Positions 21,590-32,854 are shown, numbered from the stretch's first letter. The stretch is DNA of 64,000 nt from Manganibacter manganicus (GCF_002075885.1 NZ_MDET01000004.1:87725-151724), one strand, 5' to 3'. Numbers and translations: made by a program. The notes: generated by a model from the letters alone, not told the origin.

Positions 21590-22039
21590 ATGCGCGAGAA
21601 ATTTGCCGATCAAGTCAAGACCGCGATGAAGGCAGGCGACAAGCCGCGCCTTTCGACGCTCCGGTTGATCCAGGCGGCGATCAAGGACCGCGATATCGCC
21701 AATCGCGGCGCCGGAAAGGAAGCGGCCACCGATGACGAAATCGTGCAGTTGCTGGCCAAGATGGTGAAACAGCGCGAGGAATCGGCCAAGGCGTTCGAGG
21801 ACGGCGGGCGGCCGGAACTTGCGGCCAAGGAACGCCAGGAGATCGTGACGATCCGCGAATTCCTGCCCAGGCAGATGGAACCGGCCGAGGCCGAAGCGGC
21901 GATCCGCGCCGTCATTGCCGAGACGGGGGCGGCCAGCATCAGGGACATGGGCAAGGTGATGGCGGCTTTGCGTGAAAAACATGCCGGCGAGATGGACTTC
22001 GGCAAAGCGAGCGGCGTCGTGAAGGGCCTGCTGGGCTAG
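21590..22039 (+). CDS. yqeY: GatB/YqeY domain protein
   Basis: A 149-residue helical protein: MREKFADQVKTAMKAGDKPRLSTLRLIQAAIKDRDIA, then DEIVQLLAKMVKQREES and FLPRQMEPAEAEAAI. The family resembles the tail domain of GatB, the tRNA-dependent amidotransferase subunit, but stand-alone members have no proven function. In Rhizobiales it usually sits between carA and dnaG, as it broadly does here. CAGGAG precedes the ATG. Confidence 0.94.
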   Translation: MREKFADQVKTAMKAGDKPRLSTLRLIQAAIKDRDIANRGAGKEAATDDEIVQLLAKMVKQREESAKAFEDGGRPELAAKERQEIVTIREFLPRQMEPAEAEAAIRAVIAETGAASIRDMGKVMAALREKHAGEMDFGKASGVVKGLLG

Positions 22040-22063
22040 GAATCCCAGTCCGGCCCGCATGTG

Positions 22064-22579
22064 TTACATTTTCTCGCCCGGCAACTGGCTGGCCTGCTTC
22101 ACCCAGCGGGCAAATTCGGCCTCGTCGATCTCTGCGCCCTGCTGGATATGGAGATAGCGCACCTCCGGCTGTTTGGAGGCGACGGGCGGTGGCGGGTCCA
22201 GGCTGGCGCCGCGAAAGAACGCTACCTTGATGTATTTGTCGAAGCAGTGAAAGCTGAGAAACCAGCCTTGGCCATCAAGCCCGTAAAAGGGCGAGTTCCA
22301 CTTCACGGCCTTGCTTACGTTTGGAACAGTGTGGGCGATCAGTGCGTCCAGACGCTCGCCGACTGACCTTTTCCAGCCCGGCATGGCGGCGATATAGGCC
22401 TGCACAGGCGCATCGCCATAGCCTTTTGCGATCTGGGGATTGCCGCCTGAGAGCAGAACGGGCTCGCTGGCCGCTCCAGCCTGTTCCGGGGGTTTTGAAT
22501 TGGCCGTGTTTCGCGCGCTCTTCACAGCGTTCCCGCTTGCTATCTTTGCCGGACGTTCAACGGCAATATTTTCAGACAT
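22064..22579 (-). CDS. DUF1801 domain protein
   Basis: A 171-residue protein with a low-complexity N-terminus (1-50) and a DUF1801 (YdhG-like) domain: VQAYIAAMPGWKRSVGERLDALIAHTVPNVSKAVKWNSPFYGLDGQGWFLSFHCFDKYIKVAFFRG. The fold is known from structural genomics but the role is not. It converges with yqeY and lies between two parts of a usually compact conserved block. Confidence 0.85.
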   Translation of the reverse strand: MSENIAVERPAKIASGNAVKSARNTANSKPPEQAGAASEPVLLSGGNPQIAKGYGDAPVQAYIAAMPGWKRSVGERLDALIAHTVPNVSKAVKWNSPFYGLDGQGWFLSFHCFDKYIKVAFFRGASLDPPPPVASKQPEVRYLHIQQGAEIDEAEFARWVKQASQLPGEKM

Positions 22580-22620
22580 GGCTTGAATAGTGGCTGCTCC
22601 GGCGGAGCTTCGCAAGCCGG

Positions 22621-24285
22621 TCAGCCTGCCTTGAGCCGCGAGCCGCGCAGCAGGCCGCGTTCCTCCAGAACCGGATAGGCCATCGAGGTCAGCAATGAGT
22701 TGACCTGCTTCAGGTCGCGGATCGTGTCGAGATGGATCGAACTGGTCTCGATCGATTTCGACGTCCCGTCGCGCAGCCGCAGGAAATGGCTGTGGCTGGC
22801 CTCCTTCTCGCGGTCGCGCAGGAGGTCCTTTTCAAGCACGAGTTCGCGGGCGGCGGCCGGGTCGCGTGACACCAGCACGTTGAAGGCAAGCCGCGCATTG
22901 GCCAGCACCGAGGCGTGAAAGGCCGACAGGTCGCGCCAGCCTTCCGGCGTGAACTCAAGTCCTTGGTCGAGTTTCTTCTTCACATGCACCAGCATGTTGC
23001 GCACGATGATGTCGCCGACCTGTTCCAGCTTGACGCAGGCGCCGATCAGTTCCTGGCAACGCAGCGCCTCGTCCTCGGTCATGACATTGCGCGTGACCTT
23101 GGCGAGATAGATCTTGATGGCGGCATGCCGGCGGTCCACCCGGTCGTCGAGGGCGGCGAGCGCCTTGATCTTCTCCGCGTCGGCATCCTCGTAAAGCTCG
23201 ATGATGCGCTTGAGCATGATCTCGACCGTCTCGCATACGCGCACCACTTCGCGGGTGGCGTTGGCGAGCGCCTGGGCGGGATTGTCGAGCGCTGCCTCGT
23301 TGAGTGCCGAAAGTTCGACCGCCTGCAGAGATTCGGCGGGTTCCGGCCTGGTGCCCAGCGCCACGATCTTTTCTGACGCCTTGTAGACGACACCGGCCAG
23401 CGGCAGGCCAGCGATCAGGATGATGACATTGAACAGGATATGAGCGTTGACGATCTGGTCCGATGCTGTAGCGCCGAGAAAGCCGATATGCGGCCGGAAG
23501 ACCATGAACAAGACAAGCATGACGATCGAGCCCATGCCGCGCATCAACAGATTGCCGACCGGCACGACCCGCACCGCCGCATCTGCCCCGCGTGTCAGCA
23601 TCGGCGCGATGACGGACGAGCCGAGATTGACGCCCAGAACCAGCACCACGCCGAGTTCCGGGGTGATGAGCCCGCGCCCGGCCAGTGTCGCCATCAGCAG
23701 GACGGCTGCGATGGATGACTGGAACAGCCAGGTAATCAGCGCCGCGATCAGGAAGGCGGTGATCGGGTCGCCGGAGAAATAATCGATAATGACCGGCATC
23801 AACTGGCTGTCGCGCAGCGGCTCGGAAGCTTGGCCGATCATCTCCAGGGAAAGAATCAGCAGGCCGATGCCGACGAGGATGCGGCCGATCTGGCGCCAGT
23901 CGCGCCGTTCGGTTGCCATGAACATGATGGTGCCGGCGATCAGGCAGAGCGGCACCAGCAAGGTGAGGTCGAAGGTCAGCAGTTTGGTGACGATGGCCGA
24001 GCCGATTTCGGCGCCACGTACGGCCAATTGGCCGGCGGCACCGGAAACGATGCCGGAACCGGCGAAAGAACCGACCAGAAGCGTGACGGCGGTGGAGCTT
24101 TGCAGCGCTATCGCCAGACCCGTGCCGGCCAGAACCGCCATGATCGGGTTGCGCATGGTGTCGCGAAGCCGGTGGCGCAACACGTCGCCATAGGCGCGCT
24201 CGACCCCGGTCTTGACCATGCGGGTGGCAAACAGCATCAGCGCCACCGCGCCGGCCAGATGCAGGAGAACCACGGACCCGCTCAT
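22621..24285 (-). CDS. Na/Pi-cotransporter family protein with PhoU-like C-terminus
   Basis: A 554-residue inner-membrane protein. The N-terminal half has paired NptA/PNaS repeats with the QSSTAVTLL and QSSIAAVLLM motifs; the C-terminal part (about 340-540) is helical and PhoU-like, with VRVCETVEIMLKRIIELYED and ACVKLEQVGDIIVRNM. The bacterial family is linked to sodium-driven phosphate transport or export. Start at ATG 24285 with GAGGTCC upstream. Confidence 0.9.
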   Translation of the reverse strand: MSGSVVLLHLAGAVALMLFATRMVKTGVERAYGDVLRHRLRDTMRNPIMAVLAGTGLAIALQSSTAVTLLVGSFAGSGIVSGAAGQLAVRGAEIGSAIVTKLLTFDLTLLVPLCLIAGTIMFMATERRDWRQIGRILVGIGLLILSLEMIGQASEPLRDSQLMPVIIDYFSGDPITAFLIAALITWLFQSSIAAVLLMATLAGRGLITPELGVVLVLGVNLGSSVIAPMLTRGADAAVRVVPVGNLLMRGMGSIVMLVLFMVFRPHIGFLGATASDQIVNAHILFNVIILIAGLPLAGVVYKASEKIVALGTRPEPAESLQAVELSALNEAALDNPAQALANATREVVRVCETVEIMLKRIIELYEDADAEKIKALAALDDRVDRRHAAIKIYLAKVTRNVMTEDEALRCQELIGACVKLEQVGDIIVRNMLVHVKKKLDQGLEFTPEGWRDLSAFHASVLANARLAFNVLVSRDPAAARELVLEKDLLRDREKEASHSHFLRLRDGTSKSIETSSIHLDTIRDLKQVNSLLTSMAYPVLEERGLLRGSRLKAG

Positions 24286-24809
24286 GTCCGGACCTCGGCA
24301 ATACCGCGCAGCCACGGCAGACTTGCCATGTCGCATGTAAGCTTTTGACGGTTGACGGGCACGGAATCTCCTTGAATCGCAATCATATTAGCCGGTTAAT
24401 TTTTCCATGCATGGAAAAATTGCGACTGAGCGGCTGCGGATACGCCTTTTCCACAAACTCTGCAAGTGGGCCTGAAATCGTATAAGTCAAGGTAATGATT
24501 GCATAAATTTCAACATTTGAAGGTTCTTCCGGTGGTGTACGCCATGGGCGCAGGCTTTTAGCCGGCGCTACCGTTGGAATTCGAAAATTGCATTGTTTTG
24601 TCGCTTCCGGCGGAGCATGGCGGGACAGGCGCGCACAGGCTGCGAACCAGCCTCCAGCCTTACGCGATTGGTGCTGGGGAATGTGGGCAGTCTCTAAAAC
24701 AATACCGGCAAACATTTGAAACCATTACCAAAACGTAATCTCCCATTCAGTTTCGGTTCATCCGCCCGTCTCTATTCCTTGCGGTCATCGACAACCCAGG
24801 AGACTACCC
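24286..24809. other. Gene-free divergent promoter region with a 24-base palindrome
   Basis: About 520 AT-richer bases separate the phosphate-transporter-like gene (minus) from the RcnB-like gene (plus). No credible coding sequence is seen. A perfect palindrome at 24398-24421 is the one outstanding feature. Confidence 0.65.
24398..24421. promoter_or_regulatory. Perfect 24-base palindrome
   Basis: AATTTTTCCATG followed directly by its reverse complement. It lies 113 bases upstream of the Na/Pi transporter start codon, so it could be an operator for a dimeric regulator. Confidence 0.45.
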
Positions 24810-25196
24810 ATGAAACGCTTCATTCTTACCGCCCTCGCTTTTTCGATGGCTGCCGCGACTGTGGCCCCCAGCATGGCCGCACCTATGATGAACGGCCCGG
24901 CCATCGCCGTGCAGCGCGATGTCGTCCAGGTCGATTGGAAAAAGAACGACCGCCACTATGATCGCCGTCATGACCGCCATGTCGTGAAGAAGAAGATCGT
25001 GCGCAAGAAGGTCGTGCGCAAATGGCGGCGCGGCGAACATTACCGCGACTGGCGCAGGCACGCGGCCGTGCGCGACTGGCATCGCCATGGGCTGAAGCGG
25101 CCCGGTCGTGGCCAGGAATGGATCCGCGTCGGCAATGATTATCTGCTGGTCGGTATCGCGTCCGGTCTGATCGGTGCGATGATCGCGGCGCGTTAA
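24810..25196 (+). CDS. RcnB-family secreted protein
   Basis: A 128-residue periplasmic protein: signal peptide to about APSMAA, then a basic His/Lys/Arg-rich stretch (DRHYDRRHDRHVVKKKIV) and the RcnB-type ending DWHRHGLKRPGRGQEW with YLLVGIASGLIGAMI. In E. coli RcnB modulates nickel and cobalt efflux; alphaproteobacterial relatives are often simply envelope proteins. An Rcn efflux pump is not adjacent. A strong terminator follows. Confidence 0.82.
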   Translation: MKRFILTALAFSMAAATVAPSMAAPMMNGPAIAVQRDVVQVDWKKNDRHYDRRHDRHVVKKKIVRKKVVRKWRRGEHYRDWRRHAAVRDWHRHGLKRPGRGQEWIRVGNDYLLVGIASGLIGAMIAAR

Positions 25197-25216
25197 ACCG
25201 ACAACCGCAAAGAATG

Positions 25217-25247
25217 AAAAGGCGGCTCGCCAGGGCCGCCTTTTTTA
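25217..25247 (+). terminator. Intrinsic terminator after the RcnB-family gene
   Basis: GGCGGC (25221-25226) pairs with GCCGCC (25235-25240), followed by six T residues. Confidence 0.85.
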
Positions 25248-25334
25248 TTGGCAGGCTGTGAACAGTGGGCATTGCGCGCTTTAGGAGTCGTACCGGGCCT
25301 GCGGCGCGGTTATATGGGATGAAAAGAGTTGCCC

Positions 25335-27263
25335 ATGCGCTTTCCGCCAGCCTTTCTCGACGAGATCCGTGACCGCGTGCCGATTTCCGCGGTGATCGGC
25401 ACACGTGTGTCATGGGACCGCAAGAAGACCAATGCCAGCCGGGGTGACTATTGGGGCTGCTGCCCTTTCCATGGAGAAAAGACCCCGTCCTTTCATTGCG
25501 AGGACCGCAAAGGGCGCTACCATTGTTTCGGCTGCGGCGTTTCGGGCGACCATTTCAAGTTCCTGACCGAGCTTGACGGGCTGAATTTTCCCGAAGCCGT
25601 GGAACGCATCGCTGAGTTGGCCGGTGTGCCGCTGCCGGCACGCGACGTGGCCGAGGAGAAGCGCGAGCGCGAGCGCGCCAGCCTGACCGACGTCATGGAA
25701 ATGGCGACGTGCTTCTTCCAGGAGCGACTGCACAGCGCGGATGGCGCCAAGGCGCGCGCCTATCTGCGTGAGAGGGGGCTTGCGCCGGCCACTCAAGAGG
25801 CGTTCCGGCTGGGTTATGCGCCCGACAGCCGCAACGCGCTGAAGGAATTTCTGGCCGCCAAAGGGGTCGAGAAGGCGCAGATCGAAGCCTGTGGGCTGAC
25901 AGTCTTCGAGGATATTCCTCTCCCCTATGACAGGTTCCGCGACCGTATCATGTTTCCGATCCCGGATTCACGCGGGCGCATCATTGCCTTTGGCGGCCGC
26001 GCCATGTCGCCGGACGTGCCGGCGAAATACCTCAATTCGCCGGAGACGGAACTCTTCCACAAGGGCAATGTGCTCTATAATTTCGCCCGCGCCCGCAAGG
26101 GCATGGCCCGTGAGGGAACGGTCATTGCCGTGGAAGGCTACATGGACGTGATCGCCCTGGCGCAGGCCGGTTTCGAGAATGTCGTCGCACCGCTCGGCAC
26201 CGCGCTCACCGAAAACCAGATGGAGCTTTTGTGGCGCATGGCGGGCGAACCGGTGCTGTGTTTCGATGGCGATCCGGCGGGCCTGAAAGCCGCATGGCGG
26301 GCGGCGGACCTCATCCTGCCGACGATCCAGCCCGGACGCACGGCGCGCTTTGCGCTTTTGCCGGAGGGCAAGGACCCGGACGATCTGGTCAAGGCAAACG
26401 GGCCGGAGGCCTTTCGCGCCGTGCTGTCAGAAGCGCGGCCATTGGCAGACCTTCTGTGGATGCGCGAGACGGCGGGCAAGGCGTTCGATACGCCCGAGCG
26501 GCGGGCGGAGCTGGAAAAGACGCTGCGCGAACTGAGCGGCCGAATCCGCGACGAAAGCGTGCGCTATCACTACAATCAGGACATGCGCGAGCGCGTGCAG
26601 GGCTTTTTCGGCGCCCAGCGAGGGCGCAGTCCGAGAGGGCGCGGTTCCGGCGGCTATGGGCAGGGCGGCAAGCCATGGAAGCCGGGGGGCGGGTCGGTGC
26701 AGGCGCGCAGCGCCATCACCGAAAGCCTCGGCCGTTCGGCTCTGGTCAAGCGGCAGGGCGAGATCATGCCGGTGCGCGAGGCCACCATCATCGTGGCTCT
26801 GGTCAACCATCCGGTGCTGATCGACGAGTATTTCGAGCATGTCGAGTTTCTCGACCTGGCCAATGCCGATCTGCGTAAACTGCACGCGGCTGTCCTCGAC
26901 GCGCTGGCGCATGACATGGCGGACAGTCGCGAGGCGGTGATCGCAGCGATCGGAAAAGCGGGCTGTGCGGATGTGTGGGAACGCGCTGTTGCGCTTGCCA
27001 GGCGCATGCGCCAATGGCCGGCACTGGAGAGTGCTGCGCTCGAGGATGCACGCGACGCCTTTGCCCAGGCACTGCACTTGCACCGTAGCGCCCGCATCCT
27101 ACATAGGGAGCTGAAGCAGGCCGAGGCAGCGCTGGCCACCGATCCCACAGACGAGAATTACCGGCATCTGGTCGAAGTGCAGATGCAGTTCAGGGATGTG
27201 CAGGCGACCGAAGCGCTTATCGAGGGGTTCGGTGTTTCGTCGGGCAGGGCAGGGCGAACCTAA
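25335..27263 (+). CDS. dnaG: DNA primase
   Basis: A 642-residue primase that lays RNA primers at the replication fork. The N-terminal CHC2 zinc finger is CCPFHGEKTPSFHCE...YHCFGCG (about 40-70); the Toprim core shows VIAVEGYMDVIAL and CFDGDPAGLKAA; the C-terminal DnaB-interacting helical region runs from about 460. A Gly/Arg-rich linker (RGRSPRGRGSGGYGQGGKP) joins them. ATG 25335 fits better than TTG 25329. rpoD follows, as in the classical macromolecular synthesis block. Confidence 0.98.
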   Translation: MRFPPAFLDEIRDRVPISAVIGTRVSWDRKKTNASRGDYWGCCPFHGEKTPSFHCEDRKGRYHCFGCGVSGDHFKFLTELDGLNFPEAVERIAELAGVPLPARDVAEEKRERERASLTDVMEMATCFFQERLHSADGAKARAYLRERGLAPATQEAFRLGYAPDSRNALKEFLAAKGVEKAQIEACGLTVFEDIPLPYDRFRDRIMFPIPDSRGRIIAFGGRAMSPDVPAKYLNSPETELFHKGNVLYNFARARKGMAREGTVIAVEGYMDVIALAQAGFENVVAPLGTALTENQMELLWRMAGEPVLCFDGDPAGLKAAWRAADLILPTIQPGRTARFALLPEGKDPDDLVKANGPEAFRAVLSEARPLADLLWMRETAGKAFDTPERRAELEKTLRELSGRIRDESVRYHYNQDMRERVQGFFGAQRGRSPRGRGSGGYGQGGKPWKPGGGSVQARSAITESLGRSALVKRQGEIMPVREATIIVALVNHPVLIDEYFEHVEFLDLANADLRKLHAAVLDALAHDMADSREAVIAAIGKAGCADVWERAVALARRMRQWPALESAALEDARDAFAQALHLHRSARILHRELKQAEAALATDPTDENYRHLVEVQMQFRDVQATEALIEGFGVSSGRAGRT

Positions 27264-27677
27264 CACGAACCTGGCTGAAATGGGCTAATTGATTCGCTTT
27301 TTTGGAGCGAATCATGCGAGAGGCGCTTGACCTTGCGTTGGAATGACGGAATCAGAACGATTCGAAACGTTAATCCCATCCAGTGCCGAGCGAGTGCGCC
27401 TGGAGCGTCGGAACGAACAATGGAATCCGGTTGCGGATGATCCGATGCTCCATAGAAGTGTCAGAGCGTGCTTCGGGCGCTCGATTGAAAGCGCGGCGCT
27501 CTAAGTGTGCGACGGTTACTGGACGGACAGGAAAATTGTCCCAGATATCAGGGTTAATCTGGACTTAACGAGATATGCGGCAACAAGAGCGGTGAACGCA
27601 GTTTGCAGCGGCGCGCATGGAGCGTACCGCTCATCGGTTTACCCGGTTTGCAGCTAAGGCCGTTGGAGAAGCAAAGA
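27264..27677. other. dnaG-rpoD intergenic region
   Basis: About 410 bases without a gene. It contains a hairpin (GATTCGCT at 27291-27298 with AGCGAATC at 27306-27313), the second copy of the dispersed repeat, and presumably the rpoD promoters, none of which I could assign with confidence. Confidence 0.6.
27402..27503 (-). repeat. Dispersed intergenic repeat, copy 2 (inverted)
   Basis: Read on the minus strand it begins TAGAGCGCCGCGCTTTC and contains ACGCTCTGACACTT and ATGGAGCATCGGA, aligning along its length with copy 1 at 20067-20170 in the opposite orientation. Confidence 0.8.
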
Positions 27678-29696
<2,019 letters not shown>

Positions 29697-29721
29697 GCGG
29701 CTCTTGCAATGATGAATCCGG

Positions 29722-29757
29722 AAACCCGGCCAAGCGTTTGGCCGGGTTTTCTTTTTT
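29722..29757 (+). terminator. Intrinsic terminator after rpoD
   Basis: AAACCCGGCCA (29722-29732) pairs with TGGCCGGGTTT (29739-29749), followed by a T-rich tract. Confidence 0.9.
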
Positions 29758-29780
29758 AGGCTGCCTGTCCGCCCTGAAAT

Positions 29781-30614
29781 CTATTTCGCGCTTTGAGGGA
29801 AGGCCGGCAGCTTGGAAATGTCGTCGGCATCGTGCTGGACGATCAGCGTGGCGTTGAGCGTTTTTGCCACTTTTTGCAAGCGTGCCATCGAGGCGAGCGA
29901 CTGGGCGCGGTCGGTATTGAAACCGGGTACGTTGCCGGTTTCGAACTGCTTCTCGAAATGCGCCACGTCGCCGCTCAGAAGCACCGGGCCTTTCTTCGCC
30001 AGCTGCACCAGCAGGGCACGGCTGCCGGGCGTGTGGCCCGGCGCGTAGAGCATAGTCACCGAACCGTCGCCGAATATGTCCTTATCGCCCGTGACCGTCT
30101 CGACCGTGGCGCCGCCCTTCAGCCATGGTTCAAGCAGGGACGGTTCCGCTCCGAAAGGCGGCGGCGTGGCTTTCAGGGCATCGAAGTCGGCCTTGCCGAT
30201 CAGCAGCTTGGCCTTGGGGAAGTCGGCTGCCTGTCCGATATGGTCGAAATGATAGTGGCTGATGCCGATAATCGCTATGCGCTGCGGCGCGACACCGATT
30301 TGCTTGAGCTGCTCGGGCAAGGTCCGGTCCAGCGTCGGCGCCATCGGTGCAGTGGTGCTCTGCTCGGCATGATGCAGGCTGGCGGGCAGGCCGGTATCCC
30401 ACAGCATGTAGTCGTCGTCGTGGCGGATCAGATAGCAACTGTCGGTGAGTGTCTTTTTCTGGCCAACATAGGCGAAGGTGTCGGAAAACAAATCGAGGTC
30501 GTTGACGGCAATGCGTCCGCAATCGAGCCGCCACAGTTCGAGATCGGCCGCCTTTGCCGCCGAAACCAGCGATAAGGCGGTGATCGCCGCCAACAAGATG
30601 TTTCTGGTTCTCAT
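29781..30614 (-). CDS. Secreted metallo-beta-lactamase-fold hydrolase, AHL lactonase-like
   Basis: A 277-residue protein with a signal peptide (cleavage near SAAKA) and an MBL domain. HYHFDH at 120-125 provides the HxHxDH zinc motif, GHTPGS the next histidine, LLSGDVAHF the bridging aspartate and IVQHDADD the last ligand. It resembles N-acyl-homoserine lactonases, which open the lactone of quorum signals, but periplasmic placement is unusual for those. A divergent AraC regulator starts 180 bases away. Substrate remains a guess. Confidence 0.8.
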   Translation of the reverse strand: MRTRNILLAAITALSLVSAAKAADLELWRLDCGRIAVNDLDLFSDTFAYVGQKKTLTDSCYLIRHDDDYMLWDTGLPASLHHAEQSTTAPMAPTLDRTLPEQLKQIGVAPQRIAIIGISHYHFDHIGQAADFPKAKLLIGKADFDALKATPPPFGAEPSLLEPWLKGGATVETVTGDKDIFGDGSVTMLYAPGHTPGSRALLVQLAKKGPVLLSGDVAHFEKQFETGNVPGFNTDRAQSLASMARLQKVAKTLNATLIVQHDADDISKLPAFPQSAK

Positions 30615-30794
30615 GATCGTGTTTTCCTTCACCATCCAATGGCTCATGGCCATTGCCGGCCGTTTACAGGCTGCGTGCCGGCCGATGCGCCGGAACGGCT
30701 CCATTCATGTGCCTGAAACGCTCATTCGTTGCGCGGCTGGCCTATACGGGTTAGGTTCGGCCCATCGTGGGATTTCCCGCCGGGGTTCAGCATC

Positions 30795-31685
30795 ATGGAT
30801 GCGCTTTCCGTTTCATCATCCGACAATCTGGCCCGGCGTCTTCTTGCAGCTCTCAGGCCGATTGCATCCGCGCCTGAACGTCCCGTAAGGCAGCCGGGTT
30901 TTGCGCCGCGCGGGCGTCAGCTTTTCAGCTATTGTTGTTTCTCCACCGAGCGCTTGACCCGGATTGCCAACGCCAAGCCGCTGATCGGCATTGTTTTGAG
31001 CGGCAACAAGGAGTTCTGGCTGGGTGGCGCGGGTCAGCGGCTTTCGGCCGGCGATGTCTTCGTGTTTCCTGCGGGACCGAAATTCGACGTGGTCAACATC
31101 CCGGCGGCCGATAGCGGGCTTTACGAGACGCTGATCGTTGAGGTGGACCATGTGCCGGAGGCGGTTCAGCGCCTCAAATCACCACCCCGCCAGCAGGAGC
31201 CGGGCCTGGACATGCGCGTGCCGCTCAATGCCGAGTTGGTGGAGGCACTGGTGCATGCGGCGGCTTTGCTGGCCGCATCCGATCATGCCAATGCCCTGGC
31301 CAAGCACAGGCTGGCCGAGGTGCTGCTTTTGCTGCGCAAGGTGCCGGCCGCTTCCTGTATTTTCGAGACCACGCTGGCTGCGCGTATCGGCTGGCTGGTG
31401 CTGGGCGACCCGGCGCGGCGCTGGACGGCGACAAGCATCGGCCGCGCGCTCGGTATGGCCGCTTCGACGTTACGGCGAAAACTGAAGGGCGAGGGCACAT
31501 CGCTGCGCGTGGTTCTGGCCCAGACGCGCATGCGCCTCGCACATGATATATTGGCGCGCGGCGAAGGCAATGTCACCGATGCGGCGGCAATGGCAGGTTA
31601 CGCTTCACGCTCGCATTTCGGCCGGCGTTTCCGCAGCCTCTATGGTGCGTCGCCGAGTGCGGTGCGCGCCGGGGCCGGCAACTGA
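30795..31685 (+). CDS. AraC-family transcriptional regulator
   Basis: A 296-residue regulator with an N-terminal cupin-like domain (PLIGIVLSGNKEFWLGGAGQRLSAGDVFVFPAGPKFDVVN) and a C-terminal double HTH (WTATSIGRALGMAASTLRRKLKGEGTSL and NVTDAAAMAGYASRSHFGRRFRSLYGASPSAVR). It is close to regulators of the AraC_N type. Placed back to back with the lactonase-like gene, it probably controls it. Confidence 0.9.
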   Translation: MDALSVSSSDNLARRLLAALRPIASAPERPVRQPGFAPRGRQLFSYCCFSTERLTRIANAKPLIGIVLSGNKEFWLGGAGQRLSAGDVFVFPAGPKFDVVNIPAADSGLYETLIVEVDHVPEAVQRLKSPPRQQEPGLDMRVPLNAELVEALVHAAALLAASDHANALAKHRLAEVLLLLRKVPAASCIFETTLAARIGWLVLGDPARRWTATSIGRALGMAASTLRRKLKGEGTSLRVVLAQTRMRLAHDILARGEGNVTDAAAMAGYASRSHFGRRFRSLYGASPSAVRAGAGN

Positions 31686-31720
31686 CGATGGTAAAAGCGA
31701 TTCTCGCATGAGGAACCGGA

Positions 31721-32332
31721 ATGTCGATTGAGTTTCTGTTGACCACGCTGATCATCGTCGTGGCTCCCGGAACTGGCGTGGTCTATACGCTGGCGGCAGG
31801 GCTTTCGCGCGGCGCACGGGCGAGCATTCTCGCCGCCTTCGCCTGTACGCTCGGCATCGTGCCGCATCTGGTCGCGGCACTTACCGGGGTGGCGGCGCTG
31901 CTGCATGCCAGCGCGGTGGCGTTCGAGACGGTGAAATATGCCGGCATCGCCTATCTGCTCTACATGGCATGGGGCATGCTTCGGCAGCGCGGCGCGCTCA
32001 GGCTCGAGGCGAGGGCGGATGCACGCAGCACCCGCCAGGTGGTGATCGACGGCATATTGCTCAATCTGCTCAATCCGAAGCTGTCGATCTTCTTCGTTGC
32101 CTTCCTGCCGCAGTTCATCGCCCATGACGAACCGCATGTGCTGGTACGCATGCTGGAGCTTTCCGGCGTCTTCATGCTGCTGACGTTCGTCGTCTTCTGC
32201 ATCTACGGCATATGCGCCGCGGTCATGCGCGAGCGCGTTCTCGGCAGCGAGCGCCTCATGGCGTGGATGCGCCGCGGTTTTGCGGCGGCCTTCGTGGCGT
32301 TGGGCGCGCGGCTCGCCTTTACCCAGCAATAG
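31721..32332 (+). CDS. LysE/RhtB-family amino acid exporter
   Basis: A 203-residue inner-membrane protein with about six helices. LIIVVAPGTGVVYTLAAGLSRGARASILAAFACTLGI and LLNLLNPKLSIFFVAFLPQFI are the two family signatures. It exports amino acids or homoserine-lactone-like molecules; substrate unknown. GAGGAACC precedes the ATG. It may be cotranscribed with yjbQ, 11 bases downstream. Confidence 0.92.
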   Translation: MSIEFLLTTLIIVVAPGTGVVYTLAAGLSRGARASILAAFACTLGIVPHLVAALTGVAALLHASAVAFETVKYAGIAYLLYMAWGMLRQRGALRLEARADARSTRQVVIDGILLNLLNPKLSIFFVAFLPQFIAHDEPHVLVRMLELSGVFMLLTFVVFCIYGICAAVMRERVLGSERLMAWMRRGFAAAFVALGARLAFTQQ

Positions 32333-32343
32333 CGAGCGACGCA

Positions 32344-32769
32344 TTGGCCGGAACACAGAAACAACTGACCATCGCGACACGCGGTCAGGGCCTCTATGAA
32401 TTCACCGTGCAGGCCGGACGCTTCGTACGCGAGGCTGGCATCGAAACCGGCCTCTTGACGGCCTTCGTGCGCCACACATCCTGCTCGCTTCTCATTCAAG
32501 AGAACGCCGACCCGGATGTGCGCCGCGATCTCGATGCGTTCTTTCGCCGGCTCGTGCCGTCGGCCGACGATCCGGCCATGGATTATCTCGTTCATCGGCT
32601 GGAAGGGCCGGACGACATGCCCGCCCATATCAAGACCGCACTGATGGCGGTTTCGCTTTCAGTGCCGGTGGCCGAAGGGCAACTGGCGCTGGGCACTTGG
32701 CAGGGGCTTTTTCTGTTCGAGCATCGCGAGCGACCGTACAATCGCGAGATCATGTTGCATTTGGCCTGA
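32344..32769 (+). CDS. yjbQ: YjbQ family (UPF0047) protein
   Basis: A 141-residue protein with the family pattern: GLLTAFVRHTSCSLLIQENADPDVRRDLDAFFRRL, HIKTALMAVSLSVPVAEGQLALGTWQGLFLFEHRERP. The E. coli member has weak thiamine-phosphate synthase activity in vitro. The start is taken as TTG 32344, because an open frame upstream overlaps the LysE gene and this start gives the usual family length. The ribosome site is weak; coupling to the LysE gene is likely. Confidence 0.88.
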   Translation: MAGTQKQLTIATRGQGLYEFTVQAGRFVREAGIETGLLTAFVRHTSCSLLIQENADPDVRRDLDAFFRRLVPSADDPAMDYLVHRLEGPDDMPAHIKTALMAVSLSVPVAEGQLALGTWQGLFLFEHRERPYNREIMLHLA

Positions 32770-32854
32770 AGGATTCCTGTCGCCGCAGGGCATCATCTTT
32801 CGGCACCGTTCGGCAGCGGGCCGGCGTTGGGCTGGCATCAGCCGAAACTGTTTC

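Noticed and set aside
27291..27313. Terminator for dnaG
   Set aside because: An 8-base-pair hairpin is present but lacks a downstream U-tract, so it is only noted in the intergenic entry.
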